A stretch of 50,367 nt of DNA from Pseudomonadota bacterium (GTDB lineage: Bacteria > Pseudomonadota > Alphaproteobacteria > Rhizobiales > Pleomorphomonadaceae), in assembly GCA_018262505.1 (NCBI GenBank), contig JAGSYV010000049.1, positions 1-50,367 on the forward strand, given 5' to 3'. A model generated the notes under the pieces. It searched no databases, had not been told where the DNA came from, and was given only the letters and a program-made list of their open reading frames with translations. Positions 9,205 through 18,072 of the stretch are shown here, in pieces. Position 1 is the first letter of the stretch. Each line of letters begins with the position of its first letter. The translations under genes were made by a program, and so were the position numbers.

Positions 9205-10014
9205 CTAACCACGCAGGAAGGTGCGCGGCGGCTCGCCGAATTCCTCGCGGAAGCTCGCCGTGAAAGCGCTTGGCGATGAGTAGCCGAGTGACATTGCCAC
9301 CGCGGTAGTGCTGTCGCCCCGCTCCAGCCGTTCAATGGCGGCAAGGAGACGCAGCCGGGCCCGCCAGCGGCGGTAGGTGAGGCCGGTTTCCTCGGCGAAC
9401 AAGCGCTCCAGGGTGCGTGTGCTGGCTCCGACAAAACTGGCAAGTTCAGTAAGGGAGCGGCGGTCATCGGGGTGTTCGCCAAGGTGGCGCGTGAGACGGA
9501 CGAGCCGCGGGTCGCGACCGCCGGGCAGGTTCAGCGGTGCCTCGTCGAGCCGGTCGAGCTCATCGATCATCATGTCGCAGAAGCGCAGGCGGCGCGTTTC
9601 GTCGGTTTCCTCGGCGAGTATCGTTTCCAGCCGGAGCGTGAGCTCGCGCATCAAAGCCGTCACGGCGAGAACGGCGCAGCGGTCGGGGCGCGGCGCTCCG
9701 ACCCGCACGGCGCGTGACGGATCGACGAAGACATGCCGCACCTCGGCACGTGTCTCGCTTGCTACCTGATGACGCGTGCCGCCGGGAATCCACACGGCAT
9801 GCGTCGGAGGAACGATCCAGACGCTGTGATCGCTGATGATGCGCAGCACGCCCTTTCTTGCCCAAGCGTATTGACCACGAGGATGGGCGTGCGGCCGTAC
9901 GATGCGGTTGGCGACCAGCGTTTGACTGCGGATCAGCAACGGTCGGTCCGGATCGATGATGTAAGAGACCGGCGACGGTTCGAAGAATGGCGTGTCGGCG
10001 ACATTTTTTGGCAT
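9205..10014 (-). CDS. AraC family transcriptional regulator, NimR-like
   Basis: 269 residues. A short cupin sensor (RPHAHPRGQYAWARKGVLRI, VPPTHAVWIPGGTRHQV) is followed by an AraC DNA-binding domain (LTELASFVGASTRTLERLFA; VAMSLGYSSPSAFTASFREE; ending GEPPRTFLRG). The layout, with a compact cupin holding the His-rich and 'WIPGG' motifs, is that of NimR/YeaM-type regulators, which usually control a neighbouring transporter. Here the divergent neighbour is an SLC13-like transporter starting at 10095, with only 80 bp between the starts. It likely controls that gene and itself. The effector is unknown. Confidence 0.92.
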   Translation of the reverse strand: MPKNVADTPFFEPSPVSYIIDPDRPLLIRSQTLVANRIVRPHAHPRGQYAWARKGVLRIISDHSVWIVPPTHAVWIPGGTRHQVASETRAEVRHVFVDPSRAVRVGAPRPDRCAVLAVTALMRELTLRLETILAEETDETRRLRFCDMMIDELDRLDEAPLNLPGGRDPRLVRLTRHLGEHPDDRRSLTELASFVGASTRTLERLFAEETGLTYRRWRARLRLLAAIERLERGDSTTAVAMSLGYSSPSAFTASFREEFGEPPRTFLRG

Positions 10015-10030
10015 GATGGCAATCTAACGC

Positions 10031-10052
10031 CACTACCGGCTTTCCGATAGTG
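10031..10052. promoter_or_regulatory. Possible operator in the AraC/transporter divergent region
   Basis: CACTA and TAGTG form an inverted repeat with a 12-base spacer in the 80-bp gap between the NimR-like regulator and the SLC13-like transporter. Short arms, so only suggestive. Confidence 0.25.
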
Positions 10053-10094
10053 TGCCGCCTTGAAAGCATGTTTCACGGTTCCAGGGACTCGATC

Positions 10095-11486
10095 ATGGTC
10101 ACGCTCAGCCAATTGACGCTCCGCCATTTCATTTTGGCTGCGGTATTCCTGATCGCAACGGGCGTTGCCATCGTCTCTCCGCCTGCCCTAGGGCCGGCTG
10201 GGAGCGTGACGCTCGCCATCGTCCTTGTCACGCTCGGGCTTTGGGCGACGGCACTGGTGCCAGGCTATTTCGCCAGCCTTCTGCTCTTCGTGTCATTGTT
10301 GATTGCCGGCTTGCAGCCAGCACCGCTGGTGTTCTCGGGTTTTGCCTCGGCGGCGGTATGGCTGATCATATCTGGCTTCGTGATCGGAGCGGCTATCAAC
10401 GCCACCGGTCTCGATGGTCGCCTTGCCGCCGTCATCGCGCCGCTTTTGACGAAAAGCTATCCGCGTCTCATCGGCGGGTTGATGCTCGCCTCAATGATCC
10501 TCGGCTTCCTGATGCCGTCATCTGTGGGGCGTGCGGTGGTGATGGTGCCGATCGGCATGGCGATCGCCGATCGCTGCGGTTTCGGCAAAGGCTCCAACGG
10601 ACGCATCGGCATTGCCGCCATTCTCGCCATTGGCTGCAACATGCCGAGCTTTGCGATCTTACCGGCGAATATTCCGAACATGGTTCTGGCGGGTTCGGCA
10701 GAAACCATCCTCGGTATCCACTTCTCTTACACAGTCTATCTTCTGCTGCACTATCCCGTGCTGGGGATCGTGAAATCGGTTGTCGCCGGGGGAGTGGTGC
10801 TTGCCCTCTTTCCGGCCAAGGTCGGCGAGCCGCTCGGCACGACCGCGGCAGCCGCCCTGGCCGGCAAGGCAGGGCAGGGCAAGGTGATCGTCATCCTACT
10901 CGTCACTTTGCTGTTTTGGATGACCGACAGCCTGCATGGCATCAACTCCGCCTGGATCGGCCTTGCCGCTGCAGTGCTGTTGCTGGCGCCGCGCGTCGGG
11001 GTGGTGAGCCCACCGGCCTTCAAACAGTCGATCGATTTCGGCCTCCTGCTATTTGTTGCCGGTGCACTGGCGCTCGGTGCCGTGGTCAATGCCTCCGGTC
11101 TCGGCGGCAAGCTCGGCGCATTTCTGACGTCCATATTGCCGCTGTCGCCAGGGCACGACGCGGCCAACTTCTTCTCGCTGACCTTCCTGTCCTTCGTCAC
11201 CGGCATGTTCACGACGGTGCCGAGTGCGCCTGCGGTATTGACGCCAATGACCGGCGATCTCGCGACCCTCACCGGTTACAGCGCCATGGCGGTGCTGATG
11301 ACGCAGGTGGTTGGTTTCTCGACGGTACTGTTTCCCTATCAGGTGGGCCCGCTCGTCGTGGCCATGCAGCTGTCCGGCGAAAAGCTCGACCATCTCGTCA
11401 AGGTGACGGTGTCGCTCGCACTGATTACGCTCGTCGTGTTGGTCCCGATCGACTTCCTGTGGTGGAAGGCGCTCGGCTGGTTGTGA
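10095..11486 (+). CDS. SLC13/DASS-family anion transporter
   Basis: Inner-membrane protein of 463 residues with about a dozen hydrophobic segments and the two-fold repeat of the divalent anion:sodium symporter group. Blocks include AAVWLIISGFVIGAAINATG, an LMPSSVGRAVVMVPIG segment that corresponds to the conserved SN[T/V]-type substrate loop, and in the second half FGLLLFVAGALALGAVVNAS and FTTVPSAPAVLTP. Likely cargo is a dicarboxylate or similar anion, but the asparagine of the usual SNT motif is not obvious, so the substrate is open. ATG at 10095 has CAGGGA upstream; the frame extends 15 codons further to a GTG without ribosome site. Confidence 0.85.
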   Translation: MVTLSQLTLRHFILAAVFLIATGVAIVSPPALGPAGSVTLAIVLVTLGLWATALVPGYFASLLLFVSLLIAGLQPAPLVFSGFASAAVWLIISGFVIGAAINATGLDGRLAAVIAPLLTKSYPRLIGGLMLASMILGFLMPSSVGRAVVMVPIGMAIADRCGFGKGSNGRIGIAAILAIGCNMPSFAILPANIPNMVLAGSAETILGIHFSYTVYLLLHYPVLGIVKSVVAGGVVLALFPAKVGEPLGTTAAAALAGKAGQGKVIVILLVTLLFWMTDSLHGINSAWIGLAAAVLLLAPRVGVVSPPAFKQSIDFGLLLFVAGALALGAVVNASGLGGKLGAFLTSILPLSPGHDAANFFSLTFLSFVTGMFTTVPSAPAVLTPMTGDLATLTGYSAMAVLMTQVVGFSTVLFPYQVGPLVVAMQLSGEKLDHLVKVTVSLALITLVVLVPIDFLWWKALGWL

Positions 11487-11570
11487 AGGCTCGCCTCTTG
11501 AGAACGGGTCGCGGCTTCCCAAATCTCCAGGAGATGTCGGCCTCGCCGGCATAACTTGGGAGTCGCCGAC

Positions 11571-12713
11571 ATGCCTGCTATTTTCCGAGGGATTCTGCTT
11601 GCCACGGTGACCATGGTTAGCCTGACAGCCATACCGGTGAGTGCTGCGCCAGAAAACGCTGGACCCAACAGGGCGACGACCAAGATACCGTTCCAGACCC
11701 AGACGGTGGCGCGCTTCGATCTGCCGTGGGCGATCGCCATGATCGATGCCGACCGGCTGATTGTCACCACCAAGCCGGGCAAGATGTTCCTGGTCGATCA
11801 CCGGGGCGGCGACCCGGTGGAGGTTTTGGGCGTGCCGAAGGTCGAGCATGCCGGACAGAACGGTTTGCTCGATGTGGCGCTTGCACCGGATTTCGCCCAG
11901 AGCCGTCGCATTTACTTCAGTTATGTCGAGCCCGGCGAGGGCGGCAGTTCGCTGGCGCTCGCCCGTGCGACGCTGGCCGAACAGCAGAGCGCAGCGCGGC
12001 TCGACGGTCTTGAAGTGATCTGGCGTCAGATGCCGAAAGGCAAGGGTGGTCAACCGGGCGGGATCATCGCGTTTTCGCCGGATGGCAAGTCGCTGTTCCT
12101 GACCTCCGGTGACCGCATGCGGCCGGAGACGGCCCAGAATCCGGATCTTGCGCTCGGCAAGGTGCTGCGCCTGACACTCGATGGAAAGCCGGCACCCGGC
12201 AATCCGGAGGCTGCCGCAGGGGGTGTTCGTGCCGAGACGTGGACCACTGGCCATCGCAATCCCTACGGCTTGGCCTTTGCGCCCGATGGTCGTCTCTGGC
12301 TGGACGAGATGGGGCCGAAGGGCGGCGACGAACTCAACCTGATTGAACCGGGCGTCAATTACGGCTGGCCGGAGGTGTCCTACGGCGACAACTACAACGG
12401 AACGCCGATCCCAAAGCCGCCGACTCGGCCGGAATTCCGGGAGCCGGCGCTTTATTGGACTCCGGTGATCGCGCCGGCCGGCCTCGCCTTTTACGAGGGC
12501 GACCTGTTTCCTGTCTGGAAGGGATCCGCGCTGATCGGCGGCCTCAAGACGCAATCGCTGTCGCGCGTCACCATCCACGGCGATAGCGCACACGAAGACG
12601 AGCGCTTCGCCATGGAAGGGCGCATTCGTGATGTGGCGGTGGCCCCCGACGGGGCGGTGTGGGTGATCGAGGACAAAAATCCTGGCCGCCTGTTGCGGCT
12701 CAGTCCGCGTTGA
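11571..12713 (+). CDS. PQQ-dependent sugar dehydrogenase (glucose/sorbosone dehydrogenase family), exported
   Basis: 380 residues with an N-terminal signal peptide (IFRGILLATVTMVSLTAIPV ending SAAPE) and a six-bladed beta-propeller of the soluble PQQ glucose dehydrogenase/YliI family, acting in the periplasm to oxidise aldose sugars. Family blocks: VEHAGQNGLLDVALAPDF, LFLTSGDRMRPETAQNPDLA, TGHRNPYGLAFAPDGRLW, EMGPKGGDELNLIEPGVNYG. Where characterised members carry the active-site His (HxxGR), this protein reads GGQPGGII; this appears to be a subfamily trait, and activity should not be assumed. Start at ATG 11571 with GGGAG upstream. It lies just downstream of the SLC13-like gene but may have its own promoter. 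Confidence 0.9.
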   Translation: MPAIFRGILLATVTMVSLTAIPVSAAPENAGPNRATTKIPFQTQTVARFDLPWAIAMIDADRLIVTTKPGKMFLVDHRGGDPVEVLGVPKVEHAGQNGLLDVALAPDFAQSRRIYFSYVEPGEGGSSLALARATLAEQQSAARLDGLEVIWRQMPKGKGGQPGGIIAFSPDGKSLFLTSGDRMRPETAQNPDLALGKVLRLTLDGKPAPGNPEAAAGGVRAETWTTGHRNPYGLAFAPDGRLWLDEMGPKGGDELNLIEPGVNYGWPEVSYGDNYNGTPIPKPPTRPEFREPALYWTPVIAPAGLAFYEGDLFPVWKGSALIGGLKTQSLSRVTIHGDSAHEDERFAMEGRIRDVAVAPDGAVWVIEDKNPGRLLRLSPR

Positions 12714-12736
12714 TCTCGACTGCCCCGTCGGCATGT

Positions 12737-13591
12737 TCAGCGCGGACCGGCCTCGCGCAGATAACGCCCCGGCGTCGCGCCGGTCATGCGCTTGAACATG
12801 GTCGAGAAAGCCGAAGAACTGTCATAGCCAAGGTCGAGCGCGACGCTGGTTACGCTTTCCCCGCCCGCCAAGCGTGGCAGCGCCGCGAACAGACAGGCCT
12901 GCTGGCGCCATTCGGATAGACTAAGCCCGGTCTCTCGACGAAAGGCCCGCGTGAAGGTCCGGCGGCTCATCGCGAGCGCCTCTGCCCAATCATCGATGTC
13001 CGCCCGAGGCAGGGGAGCTTCCAGGAAGCGGTGACACAAGGCAGCCATCCGAAAATCGGCAGGAAACGGCAGGCCGAGTGGGCGTACCGGCAGCCGTGGG
13101 ATCTCCTCCAAGATCAGTGCCATCACAAGTCCTGCACGGCTGGATGGCTCGTAGCACTGCGGCAAGTTAACTGCTTCCAGCATCAGGCTGCGCATCAGGT
13201 CGGTCAGTTCCACCACTCGGCCGCGGGTCGGCAGATCGGCGACGGCGCCGGGCTTGACGTAGATCGAACGCATGCTGACCTGGCCACAGGCCGTCACCGA
13301 ATGCTCGGTGCCAGATGGAACCCAAAGCGCGTGGTCTGGTGGCACCATCCATCGCTCACCGGGCATCGCCACCGTCACCACGCCTGAAAGCGCATAGATC
13401 ATCTGGGCGCGGCTATGACGGTGGGGTGGGACGACGTGCCCGTCAGCATATTCGCTGGCCTTGGCGACGATCGGCCCAACTGCCCGCTCCAACCATTCAA
13501 TACACTTTGCATGTGGCTCTTCCGACCATGGAGCGAGGAGATCCGAGCGGCTCGCCTCGCCGGCAGCGCCGCGTGGGAAGTTGACATCCAT
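12737..13591 (-). CDS. AraC family transcriptional regulator
   Basis: 284 residues. N-terminal cupin (VVPPHRHSRAQMIYALSGVV, VPPDHALWVPSGTEHSV), then a linker and an AraC helix-turn-helix domain (IDDWAEALAMSRRTFTRAFR; VALDLGYDSSSAFSTMFKRM; ending GATPGRYLRE). Same subtype as the NimR-like regulator at 9205-10014, and likewise divergent from an exporter. The frame is open far upstream but that part is antisense to the MFS gene leader; I place the start at ATG 13591, with ATG 13627 as an alternative; neither has a strong ribosome site. Likely controls the MFS gene that starts 112 bp away. Confidence 0.88.
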   Translation of the reverse strand: MDVNFPRGAAGEASRSDLLAPWSEEPHAKCIEWLERAVGPIVAKASEYADGHVVPPHRHSRAQMIYALSGVVTVAMPGERWMVPPDHALWVPSGTEHSVTACGQVSMRSIYVKPGAVADLPTRGRVVELTDLMRSLMLEAVNLPQCYEPSSRAGLVMALILEEIPRLPVRPLGLPFPADFRMAALCHRFLEAPLPRADIDDWAEALAMSRRTFTRAFRRETGLSLSEWRQQACLFAALPRLAGGESVTSVALDLGYDSSSAFSTMFKRMTGATPGRYLREAGPR

Positions 13592-13702
13592 GGTGAAGTT
13601 GGCCCAGTCGAAGAAGAATTGGACCATATCACGAAGGCAGGAAGCACCGAAACCGATATTGTCGCATCCGACCGGCTGCTTGAGGATGATGCCGGCTGCG
13701 CC

Positions 13703-14968
13703 ATGGAGTGCCACTTGACAGACACCACAGCACCGGCCGCCGTGCCGTCCGCGACGACAACGGCCTTTTCCGTGATCTTCGCCATCAGCTTCTGCCACAT
13801 GCTCAACGACATGATGCAGTCGTTGCTGACCGGCCTCTATCCGATGCTGAAAGAGAATTATGCGCTCAGTTTCGGTCAGATCGGCCTGATGACGCTGACT
13901 TTCCAGTTTACAGCTTCGCTGCTCCAGCCCCTGGTCGGCAGCTACACCGACCGACATCCGCAACCCTATTCACTGGCGATTGGCATGGGCTTTACCCTTT
14001 TGGGTCTGCTGCTCCTCGCCAACGTCCACAGCTATCACCTACTGCTCATTGCCTGCGCCCTCATCGGTACGGGCTCGTCGGTGTTCCATCCGGAATCCTC
14101 GCGCGTGGCCCGCATGGCGTCCGGCGGACGCTATGGTCTCGCGCAATCGCTGTTTCAAGTCGGTGGCAATTTCGGCTCGGCGCTGGGGCCGCTGCTCGCC
14201 GCCTTCATCGTCCTGCCCAACGGTCAGAAGAGCGTCGCCTGGTTCTCGGCCGCAGCCTTGCTGGCGATGATCGTGCTATGGCAGGTCGGCAACTGGTATG
14301 GCCGGCATCGCAAGGCGATAGCCAAGCGTATCATCTTGACGCCCCAAGTCTCGCTGCCGCGCTGGCGCGTCATCACCGCGCTGGCCGTGCTCGGCTGTCT
14401 GGTATTCTCCAAGTATATCTATCTCGCCAGTCTTTCGAGCTACTATACCTTTTATCTGATGCATAAGTTCGGCGTCAGCGTCCGAGAGTCGCAGATGCTG
14501 TTGTTTGTATTCCTCGGCGCGGTGGCGGCCGGCACCGTCATTGGTGGCCCGATCGGAGATCGCATCGGGCGCAAGCCTGTCATCTGGGTGTCGATCCTCG
14601 GCGTGCTGCCCTTCACGCTTGCATTGCCCTATGTCGGCTTGTTCTGGACCGCGGCACTGACGGTGATCATCGGCCTCGTGCTCGCCTCGGCCTTCTCGGC
14701 AATCATCGTGTTCGCCCAGGAACTTGTGCCGGGTAAGGTCGGCATGATCGCCGGTTTCTTCTTTGGGTTTGCCTTCGGAATCGGGGGCATCGGCGCTGCC
14801 GTCCTTGGCCAGGTCGCGGATGCCAAGGGTATCGACTTCGTCTACCACATCTGCTCGTTCTTGCCGGCTCTCGGGCTGCTGACGGTGTTTTTGCCCGATA
14901 TCGAACGGCAGAGGCTGAAAAAAGCCGACACAACGCTGCAATCCGAGATCGTGCCGGCAGAGAACTGA
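13703..14968 (+). CDS. MFS exporter, fosmidomycin-resistance (Fsr) type
   Basis: Twelve-segment inner-membrane transporter, about 421 residues. It matches the Fsr subgroup: FAISFCHMLNDMMQSLLTGL near the N-terminus, LTFQFTASLLQPLVGSYTD, GTGSSVFHPESSRVARMASG (the FHPEA-type motif), QVGGNFGSALGPLLAAF, and the MFS loop GGPIGDRIGRKPVIW. Fsr proteins expel fosmidomycin and some other drugs; the natural cargo is unknown. Two starts are possible: ATG 13703, or TTG 13715, which has GGAG seven bases upstream and gives an N-terminus TDTTAPAAVPS. Divergent from an AraC regulator; ends before a strong hairpin shared with the convergent sugar operon. Confidence 0.9.
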   Translation: MECHLTDTTAPAAVPSATTTAFSVIFAISFCHMLNDMMQSLLTGLYPMLKENYALSFGQIGLMTLTFQFTASLLQPLVGSYTDRHPQPYSLAIGMGFTLLGLLLLANVHSYHLLLIACALIGTGSSVFHPESSRVARMASGGRYGLAQSLFQVGGNFGSALGPLLAAFIVLPNGQKSVAWFSAAALLAMIVLWQVGNWYGRHRKAIAKRIILTPQVSLPRWRVITALAVLGCLVFSKYIYLASLSSYYTFYLMHKFGVSVRESQMLLFVFLGAVAAGTVIGGPIGDRIGRKPVIWVSILGVLPFTLALPYVGLFWTAALTVIIGLVLASAFSAIIVFAQELVPGKVGMIAGFFFGFAFGIGGIGAAVLGQVADAKGIDFVYHICSFLPALGLLTVFLPDIERQRLKKADTTLQSEIVPAEN

Positions 14969-14992
14969 CAGCCAGATCGATCCGCCGAAACT

Positions 14993-15032
14993 AGAGCGCT
15001 TCCGGTGAAAATAGGTTCACCGGAAGCGCTCT
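14993..15032. terminator. Perfect 17-bp hairpin between convergent genes
   Basis: AGAGCGCTTCCGGTGAA, six-base loop AATAGG, then the exact complement. It lies between the Fsr-type gene (+) and the ATPase gene that ends the sugar operon (-), so it can serve both. There is no long T-run on either side. The GAGCGCTTCCGG core looks like intergenic palindromes that recur in Hyphomicrobiales genomes; no second copy was seen in this window. Confidence 0.75.
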
Positions 15033-15053
15033 ATCTATTTGTTAAGACGCAAT

Positions 15054-16133
15054 TCACGCCGCTTCGATGCGCTTGCCCGTCTCGGCGTCGAACAAATGCA
15101 GCGCCTCGGTGTCGAGCGCCAGCGCGACGTCGCTACCGGCCACCGCTCGCGTGCGCGGCGATAGTGTGGCGACGAGGCGCTGACCGCCGACATTGCCCGA
15201 CAGGATCAGCTCGGGGCCGGTCAGTTCCACCACTTCGCATCGCAGCCTCAGCGGCAGGCCGCCCGTGGACTCGGCACGGAAAGATTCTGGCCGGATGCCA
15301 AGCTTGACGGCCCTGTCTCGTGGCACCGCGCCGAGGAGAGCTGGCGGCAATGGGATCACATTGTCACTGCCAGCGACCAGCAGTCCATGATTGGTGACAA
15401 CCACATCGAGAATGTTCATCGGCGGCGCGCCGACGAAGGTCGCGACGTAGAGCGTAGCCGGCCGATTGTAGATCTCCTCCGGTGTACCCAGCTGCTCGAT
15501 CTGGCCGTTGCGCATCACGGCAATGCGGGTCGCCAGCGTCATCGCCTCGATCTGGTCGTGGGTGACATAGACCACGGTGGTCTTCATCATTTGATGCAGG
15601 CGCTTCAGCTCGGTGCGCATTTCCATGCGCAGCTTGGCGTCGAGGTTGCTGAGCGGCTCGTCGAACAGGAAGAGCTTGGGATTGCGCACCAACGCGCGGC
15701 CGATGGCGACACGCTGGCGCTGGCCGCCGGACAGCTGGCTCGGTCGACGGTCGAGCAGCGGTTCGATCTGCAAGAGGCGCGCCGCTTCGGCGACCGCCTT
15801 CTCACGCTCGGCGACCGGCACCTTCCGCATTTCCAGGCCGAAACCGATGTTCCGGCGCACCGAAAGGTTGGGATAGAGCGCGTAGGACTGGAACACCATG
15901 GCGATGTCGCGGTCTTTGGGATGCACGCCGATCAGCGAGCGGTCATTGAGACGAATGTCGCCGCCGGTCGGCTCGGCGAGGCCGGCAATGATATTCAGCA
16001 GCGTCGATTTGCCGCAGCCCGAGGCCCCGAGCAACACGAGGAATTCACCGCTTTCCAGGGAGATATCGATGCCTTTCAGCGTCTCGACGTCGCCGAAGGA
16101 TTTGCGGATGTTGTCGACGACAAGAGCGCTCAT
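15054..16133 (-). CDS. Sugar ABC transporter ATP-binding protein, UgpC/MalK type
   Basis: Cytoplasmic ATPase, 359 residues. ABC domain: Walker A GASGCGKST (36-44), Q-loop in AMVFQSYALYPNLSV, signature LSGGQRQRVAIGRAL, Walker B LFLFDEPLSNLDA, switch His in VTHDQIEAMTL. The last ~120 residues are a TOBE/MOP regulatory region (GIRPESF; LTGPELILSGNVGGQRLVA). It is the last gene of the minus-strand sugar operon and its ATG overlaps the stop of the PfkB gene by four bases (ATGA). It should energise the two permeases encoded upstream. UgpC-type ATPases can serve more than one importer. Confidence 0.95.
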   Translation of the reverse strand: MSALVVDNIRKSFGDVETLKGIDISLESGEFLVLLGASGCGKSTLLNIIAGLAEPTGGDIRLNDRSLIGVHPKDRDIAMVFQSYALYPNLSVRRNIGFGLEMRKVPVAEREKAVAEAARLLQIEPLLDRRPSQLSGGQRQRVAIGRALVRNPKLFLFDEPLSNLDAKLRMEMRTELKRLHQMMKTTVVYVTHDQIEAMTLATRIAVMRNGQIEQLGTPEEIYNRPATLYVATFVGAPPMNILDVVVTNHGLLVAGSDNVIPLPPALLGAVPRDRAVKLGIRPESFRAESTGGLPLRLRCEVVELTGPELILSGNVGGQRLVATLSPRTRAVAGSDVALALDTEALHLFDAETGKRIEAA

Positions 16134-17044
16134 GAACGGGACTCCGGCGGGGCGTAACGGCGCGGATAGGTGGAAACGGCGAGAGATGCGGTGGCGGCTC
16201 CAGCCGCCAGACTTTCTTCGAGCGATTTGCCGGCGGCCAGCGCCGCCAGGAAACCGGAGTTGAACACGTCGCCGGCGCCGATGGTGTCGATCACCTTCAC
16301 TTTCGGTGCGGACACCTCAACAATACCAGCGCTGGAGGCCGCCAAGGCACCATGCGGGCCGCGCTTGACGACAGCGACGGCGCCCTCCGGCATCAGATCC
16401 AGCATGGCGCGCGCGGCATCACGCACATCGTCCCGGCCGGTGATCGATGTAGTTTCCACCTCGTTGAAAAGGGCGATGGCTGAGCGGGCAAGCCAGCCCT
16501 TGGCGGCCATGACGACTTCGGGCGTCCAGCCGGCCGGAGGCCAGCCAGTGTCGAGGGCGACGCGAATGCCGAATTTGTCGGCCCAGTCGTAGAGCTGGCC
16601 ATATTCCTGCGATAGCTTAGGCATCAGGAATGGGCCGGCGAACAGCGCGTAACCGCCACGGTGGGCTTCGCCATCAAGGACAGCGAGCACGTCGGCGGCG
16701 CCGTAATGCGGTAGGTGACCCAGCGTGGTGAAGAAGGTGCGCTCGCCATCGGGATGGGTGATACCGACGGAGATGGTGGTGTTCTCTTCGTGAACCCGCC
16801 AATGCTTCGACTGTTCGCCAAACTCGCTCGCCAGCCATGCGCCGAAGCGATCATTGCCGATGCTGGCCGCCAGCGCGAAGGGCGCGCCGAGCGCCTTCAG
16901 GGCCAACGCCGAATTGCCGGCGCATCCACCGACCCGCAGTTCGTCATGATCGACGATGATCTCGGTACCCGGCTGTGGCCATGGCGTGGCGGGACCGAGG
17001 ATCAGGTCGACGTTGACGTTTCCAATAACAGCGATCGGCTTCAC
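16130..17044 (-). CDS. PfkB-family carbohydrate kinase
   Basis: Ribokinase-fold sugar kinase, 304 residues. N-terminal PfkB block VGGCAGNSALALKALGAPFA; C-terminal signature KVIDTIGAGDVFNSGFLAAL with the catalytic Asp in GAGD and the anion hole glycines before it. It starts with GTG directly after the stop of the SIS gene (TAAGTG) and overlaps the ATPase gene at its end, so expression is tightly coupled. Together with the SIS enzyme it would phosphorylate the imported compound or its isomer. The fructoselysine route (FrlD kinase, FrlB SIS deglycase) uses the same pair of families, but the sequence does not fix the substrate. Confidence 0.92.
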   Translation of the reverse strand: MKPIAVIGNVNVDLILGPATPWPQPGTEIIVDHDELRVGGCAGNSALALKALGAPFALAASIGNDRFGAWLASEFGEQSKHWRVHEENTTISVGITHPDGERTFFTTLGHLPHYGAADVLAVLDGEAHRGGYALFAGPFLMPKLSQEYGQLYDWADKFGIRVALDTGWPPAGWTPEVVMAAKGWLARSAIALFNEVETTSITGRDDVRDAARAMLDLMPEGAVAVVKRGPHGALAASSAGIVEVSAPKVKVIDTIGAGDVFNSGFLAALAAGKSLEESLAAGAATASLAVSTYPRRYAPPESRS

Positions 17045-18055
17045 TTATTCGCTCCGGGTGATCTTGTTCGAGCGGACGGGCGTGCCGGCATTCTCGACGC
17101 GCTCGGCGGCAAAGGCGACCATCAGCGTTTGGGCGGCCGGCAGCAGCGCGAAGACGGCAGCCATGCCTGTGGCCGGCTTGACGGGAATCGTCACTGCATC
17201 CGCCACCGGCGCTTCGCCGGACGCGTCGAAAATCACTACTGGCGCGCCAGCGGCCAGGATTTCGCCAGCCATGCCGGCGATCAGCGGTGACGTCGGGTCC
17301 TTGGCGCGGAACAGGATGGCGCCGATCTCCGGCGACAGCATTTCCATCGGCCCGTGCCGAAGCTGGCCGCCCTCATGCGAGAAGCAGGGGCGGCGCGATA
17401 GTTCGGTGAACCCAAGGGCGATGGCCTCAGCCACGCCCTGCAGGCTGCGGCCGGAGGTAACGACGTTACGCACATTCTTCAAAGCGACGAGCGCGGCGGA
17501 CACGTCGGGTGCCTCCGGCGCCTTTAGCACGGCGAGCGCCGGCGTGGCGTCGGCGCCGAGCGCGGCGAGAATGGCAAGATGGAGCGCGAAGGTCAGCGTC
17601 AGGCTGCGCGTGGCGGCGAAGGCGAGTTCCGAGCCACCGGTGGCGACCAGAGCCGGGGCGGCCTTGCCGAGGAAGGAGCCACCTTCGAGCGTCAGGGCGA
17701 AAGTGTTGGCGGTGCCGCCGGTTTCCTTGAACCAGCGAACCACCTCGACGCTTTCGCCCGACTGCGAGGTGACGAAGACAGTGCGCCCGGCCAGCGGCAG
17801 CGGCGCGGCCAGCTGTTCGGAAACAGGAAGCGATACCGCGTCGATGCCGAACGCGCGGTAGTAGGGCTCGACGGCGCGAGCGACGGCGTGCGAGCCGCCC
17901 ATGCCGAGCATCAACAGGCGGCCGGTCTTCTTGAGCGAGGCGGCGGCACGGGCGGCCACCTCGTGGTTGGTCTCGAAGGAGGCGAGGGCATCGGCGTGCT
18001 GGCGGGCCATTTCACGGTCAATGGCGAGAAGGCTTTCAGGGCGGGGAGCGGTCAT
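17045..18055 (-). CDS. SIS-domain phosphosugar isomerase/deglycase (GlmS-C/AgaS/FrlB-like)
   Basis: 336 residues with two SIS domains like the isomerase half of GlmS. First domain: LLMLGMGGSHAVARAVEPYY and FVTSQSGESVEVVRWF (sugar-phosphate Ser/Thr loop). Second domain: VVTSGRSLQGVAEAIALGFT then HEGGQLRHGPMEML, the counterpart of the GlmS 'GELKHGP' motif. No glutamine amidotransferase domain, so it is not a complete GlmS. Start at ATG 18055 with AAGGA seven bases upstream; a long in-frame extension is antisense overlap with the permease region. Expected to isomerise, deaminate or deglycate a phosphorylated amino sugar or sugar-amine together with the PfkB kinase encoded next. Confidence 0.9.
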   Translation of the reverse strand: MTAPRPESLLAIDREMARQHADALASFETNHEVAARAAASLKKTGRLLMLGMGGSHAVARAVEPYYRAFGIDAVSLPVSEQLAAPLPLAGRTVFVTSQSGESVEVVRWFKETGGTANTFALTLEGGSFLGKAAPALVATGGSELAFAATRSLTLTFALHLAILAALGADATPALAVLKAPEAPDVSAALVALKNVRNVVTSGRSLQGVAEAIALGFTELSRRPCFSHEGGQLRHGPMEMLSPEIGAILFRAKDPTSPLIAGMAGEILAAGAPVVIFDASGEAPVADAVTIPVKPATGMAAVFALLPAAQTLMVAFAAERVENAGTPVRSNKITRSE

Positions 18056-18072
18056 GGTGTTGTCCTTAGGGT

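Noticed and set aside
11049..12734. 561-codon frame opposite the PQQ dehydrogenase
   Set aside because: Long only because GC-rich coding DNA has few stops on the other strand; composition is shadow-like and the plus-strand gene has clear motifs.
13592..13963. Long N-terminal extension of the AraC frame at 12737-13591
   Set aside because: It is antisense to the MFS gene leader and start, has no regulator-like sequence, and reads as low-complexity shadow coding.
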